From: Photobacterium sp. Ph5
GTDB lineage: Bacteria > Pseudomonadota > Gammaproteobacteria > Enterobacterales > Vibrionaceae
NCBI RefSeq assembly: GCF_022129445.1
Contig: NZ_JADQAQ010000007.1
Location: forward strand, 62,001-126,000
Reading direction: 5' to 3'
Length of the DNA stretch: 64,000 nt
Below are positions 63,410-64,000 of this stretch, piece after piece (position 1 is the stretch's first letter; each line of letters opens with the position of its first letter). The position numbers and the translations under genes are program-made. The notes under the pieces are model-generated. The model did no database searches. It was not told the DNA's origin and was given only the letters and a program-made list of their open reading frames with translations.

Positions 63410-64000
63410 ATGAAACTTCGTACAGCACTTTTTACTCTAGCCGTTTGTGGTGTGAGCTTCTCATCTTTTGCTAACGTTTCGCTTACTCTACCCGACTCAG
63501 CTGATCTTGTACTTGTTAATGGTACAAAAGCGCAAGGCAACGGCCCGCTTTCATTAAAAGATGGTAATAACCAAATCGCTTTTCGCTATGAAACTAACTA
63601 CCGTGAAAACGGTGATACTCACCTTTTCAAATCTGAAGTTGTGATCGTCACATTCGATGGCACTAACGCAAACTACACATTAAATCTGCCTAAAATTCAT
63701 AGCCAATATGAAGCTAAAGCATTTAACAAGCAGCCAAATGTTGTAATTACAGACAATCAAAATAATGATATCACCATTAAGCAAGATGTATTAATCAAAA
63801 ATGGCGTTCAAATTGGACGAGATTTTCAACAAGAAATCGCTAAGTATAATTTAAGCAATGCACCTGCAGCTCTAGCCTCTGCTATTTCAGTTTCTGTACC
63901 TCAAGTACAACAAATTACCGTCGAAAAAAGTGGAAAAGTCGATCAAGCCTACGTAACCAAGATGCTAAATTACTGGTACAAAAAAGCAGACAAGGCAACA
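63410..64000 (+). CDS. yccT: YccT/CsgI-family (DUF2057) periplasmic protein, partial
   Basis: 197 codons from ATG (behind AAGGAA) to the window edge without a stop; the family is about 220 residues, so little is missing. The signal peptide ends SSFA-NV. VSLTLPDSADLVLVNGTKAQ, LKDGNNQIAFRYETNYREN and the later YWYKKADKAT fit DUF2057. E. coli YccT (CsgI) restrains curli assembly; here no curli genes are seen. It lies where synteny with E. coli predicts. Confidence 0.85.
   Translation, partial: MKLRTALFTLAVCGVSFSSFANVSLTLPDSADLVLVNGTKAQGNGPLSLKDGNNQIAFRYETNYRENGDTHLFKSEVVIVTFDGTNANYTLNLPKIHSQYEAKAFNKQPNVVITDNQNNDITIKQDVLIKNGVQIGRDFQQEIAKYNLSNAPAALASAISVSVPQVQQITVEKSGKVDQAYVTKMLNYWYKKADKAT

Overview
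The window reads as ordinary chromosomal DNA of a low-GC gamma-proteobacterium of the Vibrionaceae, most probably a Photobacterium. The species call is inference. It rests on a Vibrio-type hutXZ / tonB-exbBD-hutBCD haem locus, a tfoX-type gene behind a c-di-GMP riboswitch, a chromosomal qnr, a lysine-riboswitch NhaC-type transporter, and the yccA-tusE-yccX-rlmI-yccT gene neighbourhood. I found no rRNA, tRNA, CRISPR array, prophage or insertion sequence.

Layout. 1-3.4 kb: end of an uptake [NiFe]-hydrogenase operon (hyaB', hyaC, hyaD) plus a strongly degenerate HypF-like protein. 3.4-6.1 kb: a secreted hypothetical protein, a class IV (D-amino-acid type) aminotransferase and a divergent LysR regulator. 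6.1-7.1 kb: a long non-coding stretch holding a candidate small RNA. 7.1-10.5 kb: hypBCDEA on the minus strand. 10.8-13.4 kb: a periplasmic helical protein, a trypsin-fold pseudo-protease with Cys-rich 27-residue repeats, and a small membrane protein. 13.6-19.9 kb: haem uptake (hutX, hutZ; divergent tonB-exbB-exbD-hutB-hutC-hutD) with a Fur-like site between. 20.3-29.5 kb: purR, then tfoX, ynjA, a TVP38-flavoprotein fusion, ynjB and a yibE/F remnant, then punR/punC. 30-31.7 kb: a COG0523 metallochaperone GTPase and a gamma-carbonic-anhydrase gene behind a perfect 32-bp palindrome resembling a double Zur site. 32-35 kb: artP-artI-artQ-artM. 35-41.1 kb: an HcaT-like transporter and, divergently, a cbb3-type oxidase operon whose CcoP carries five haem-c motifs. 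41.2-46 kb: lysine riboswitch and lysW, a glyoxalase-like gene, qnr, a cystatin-like lipoprotein, a CHMI-family gene and ychN. 46-50.4 kb: a P-loop kinase-like protein, a PAS-GGDEF-EAL protein and a small charged protein. 51-58.6 kb: gltS, an OFA-family transporter and aapJ-Q-M-P. 58.9-64 kb: yccA, tusE, yccX, a chemoreceptor, rlmI and a partial yccT.

How the genes fit together. The hydrogenase subunits, HyaD and HypABCDE form one H2-oxidation and maturation system, but no catalytic-looking HypF lies in the window; the HypF homologue beside hyaD has lost the recognisable catalytic motifs. Metal and haem economy recurs (nickel in hyp, haem in hut, probably zinc in COG0523/gamma-CA). Amino-acid transport is heavily represented (art, lysW, gltS, aap). 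PurR and PunR/PunC deal with purines.

The least ordinary features are the HypF-like pseudoenzyme, the penta-haem CcoP fusion, the protease-like protein with lost catalytic triad and tandem Cys repeats, the structured candidate sRNA, the missing hutW, the ynj locus without its permease and ATPase genes, and the perfect palindrome. All assignments come from reading the sequence; no database search was run.
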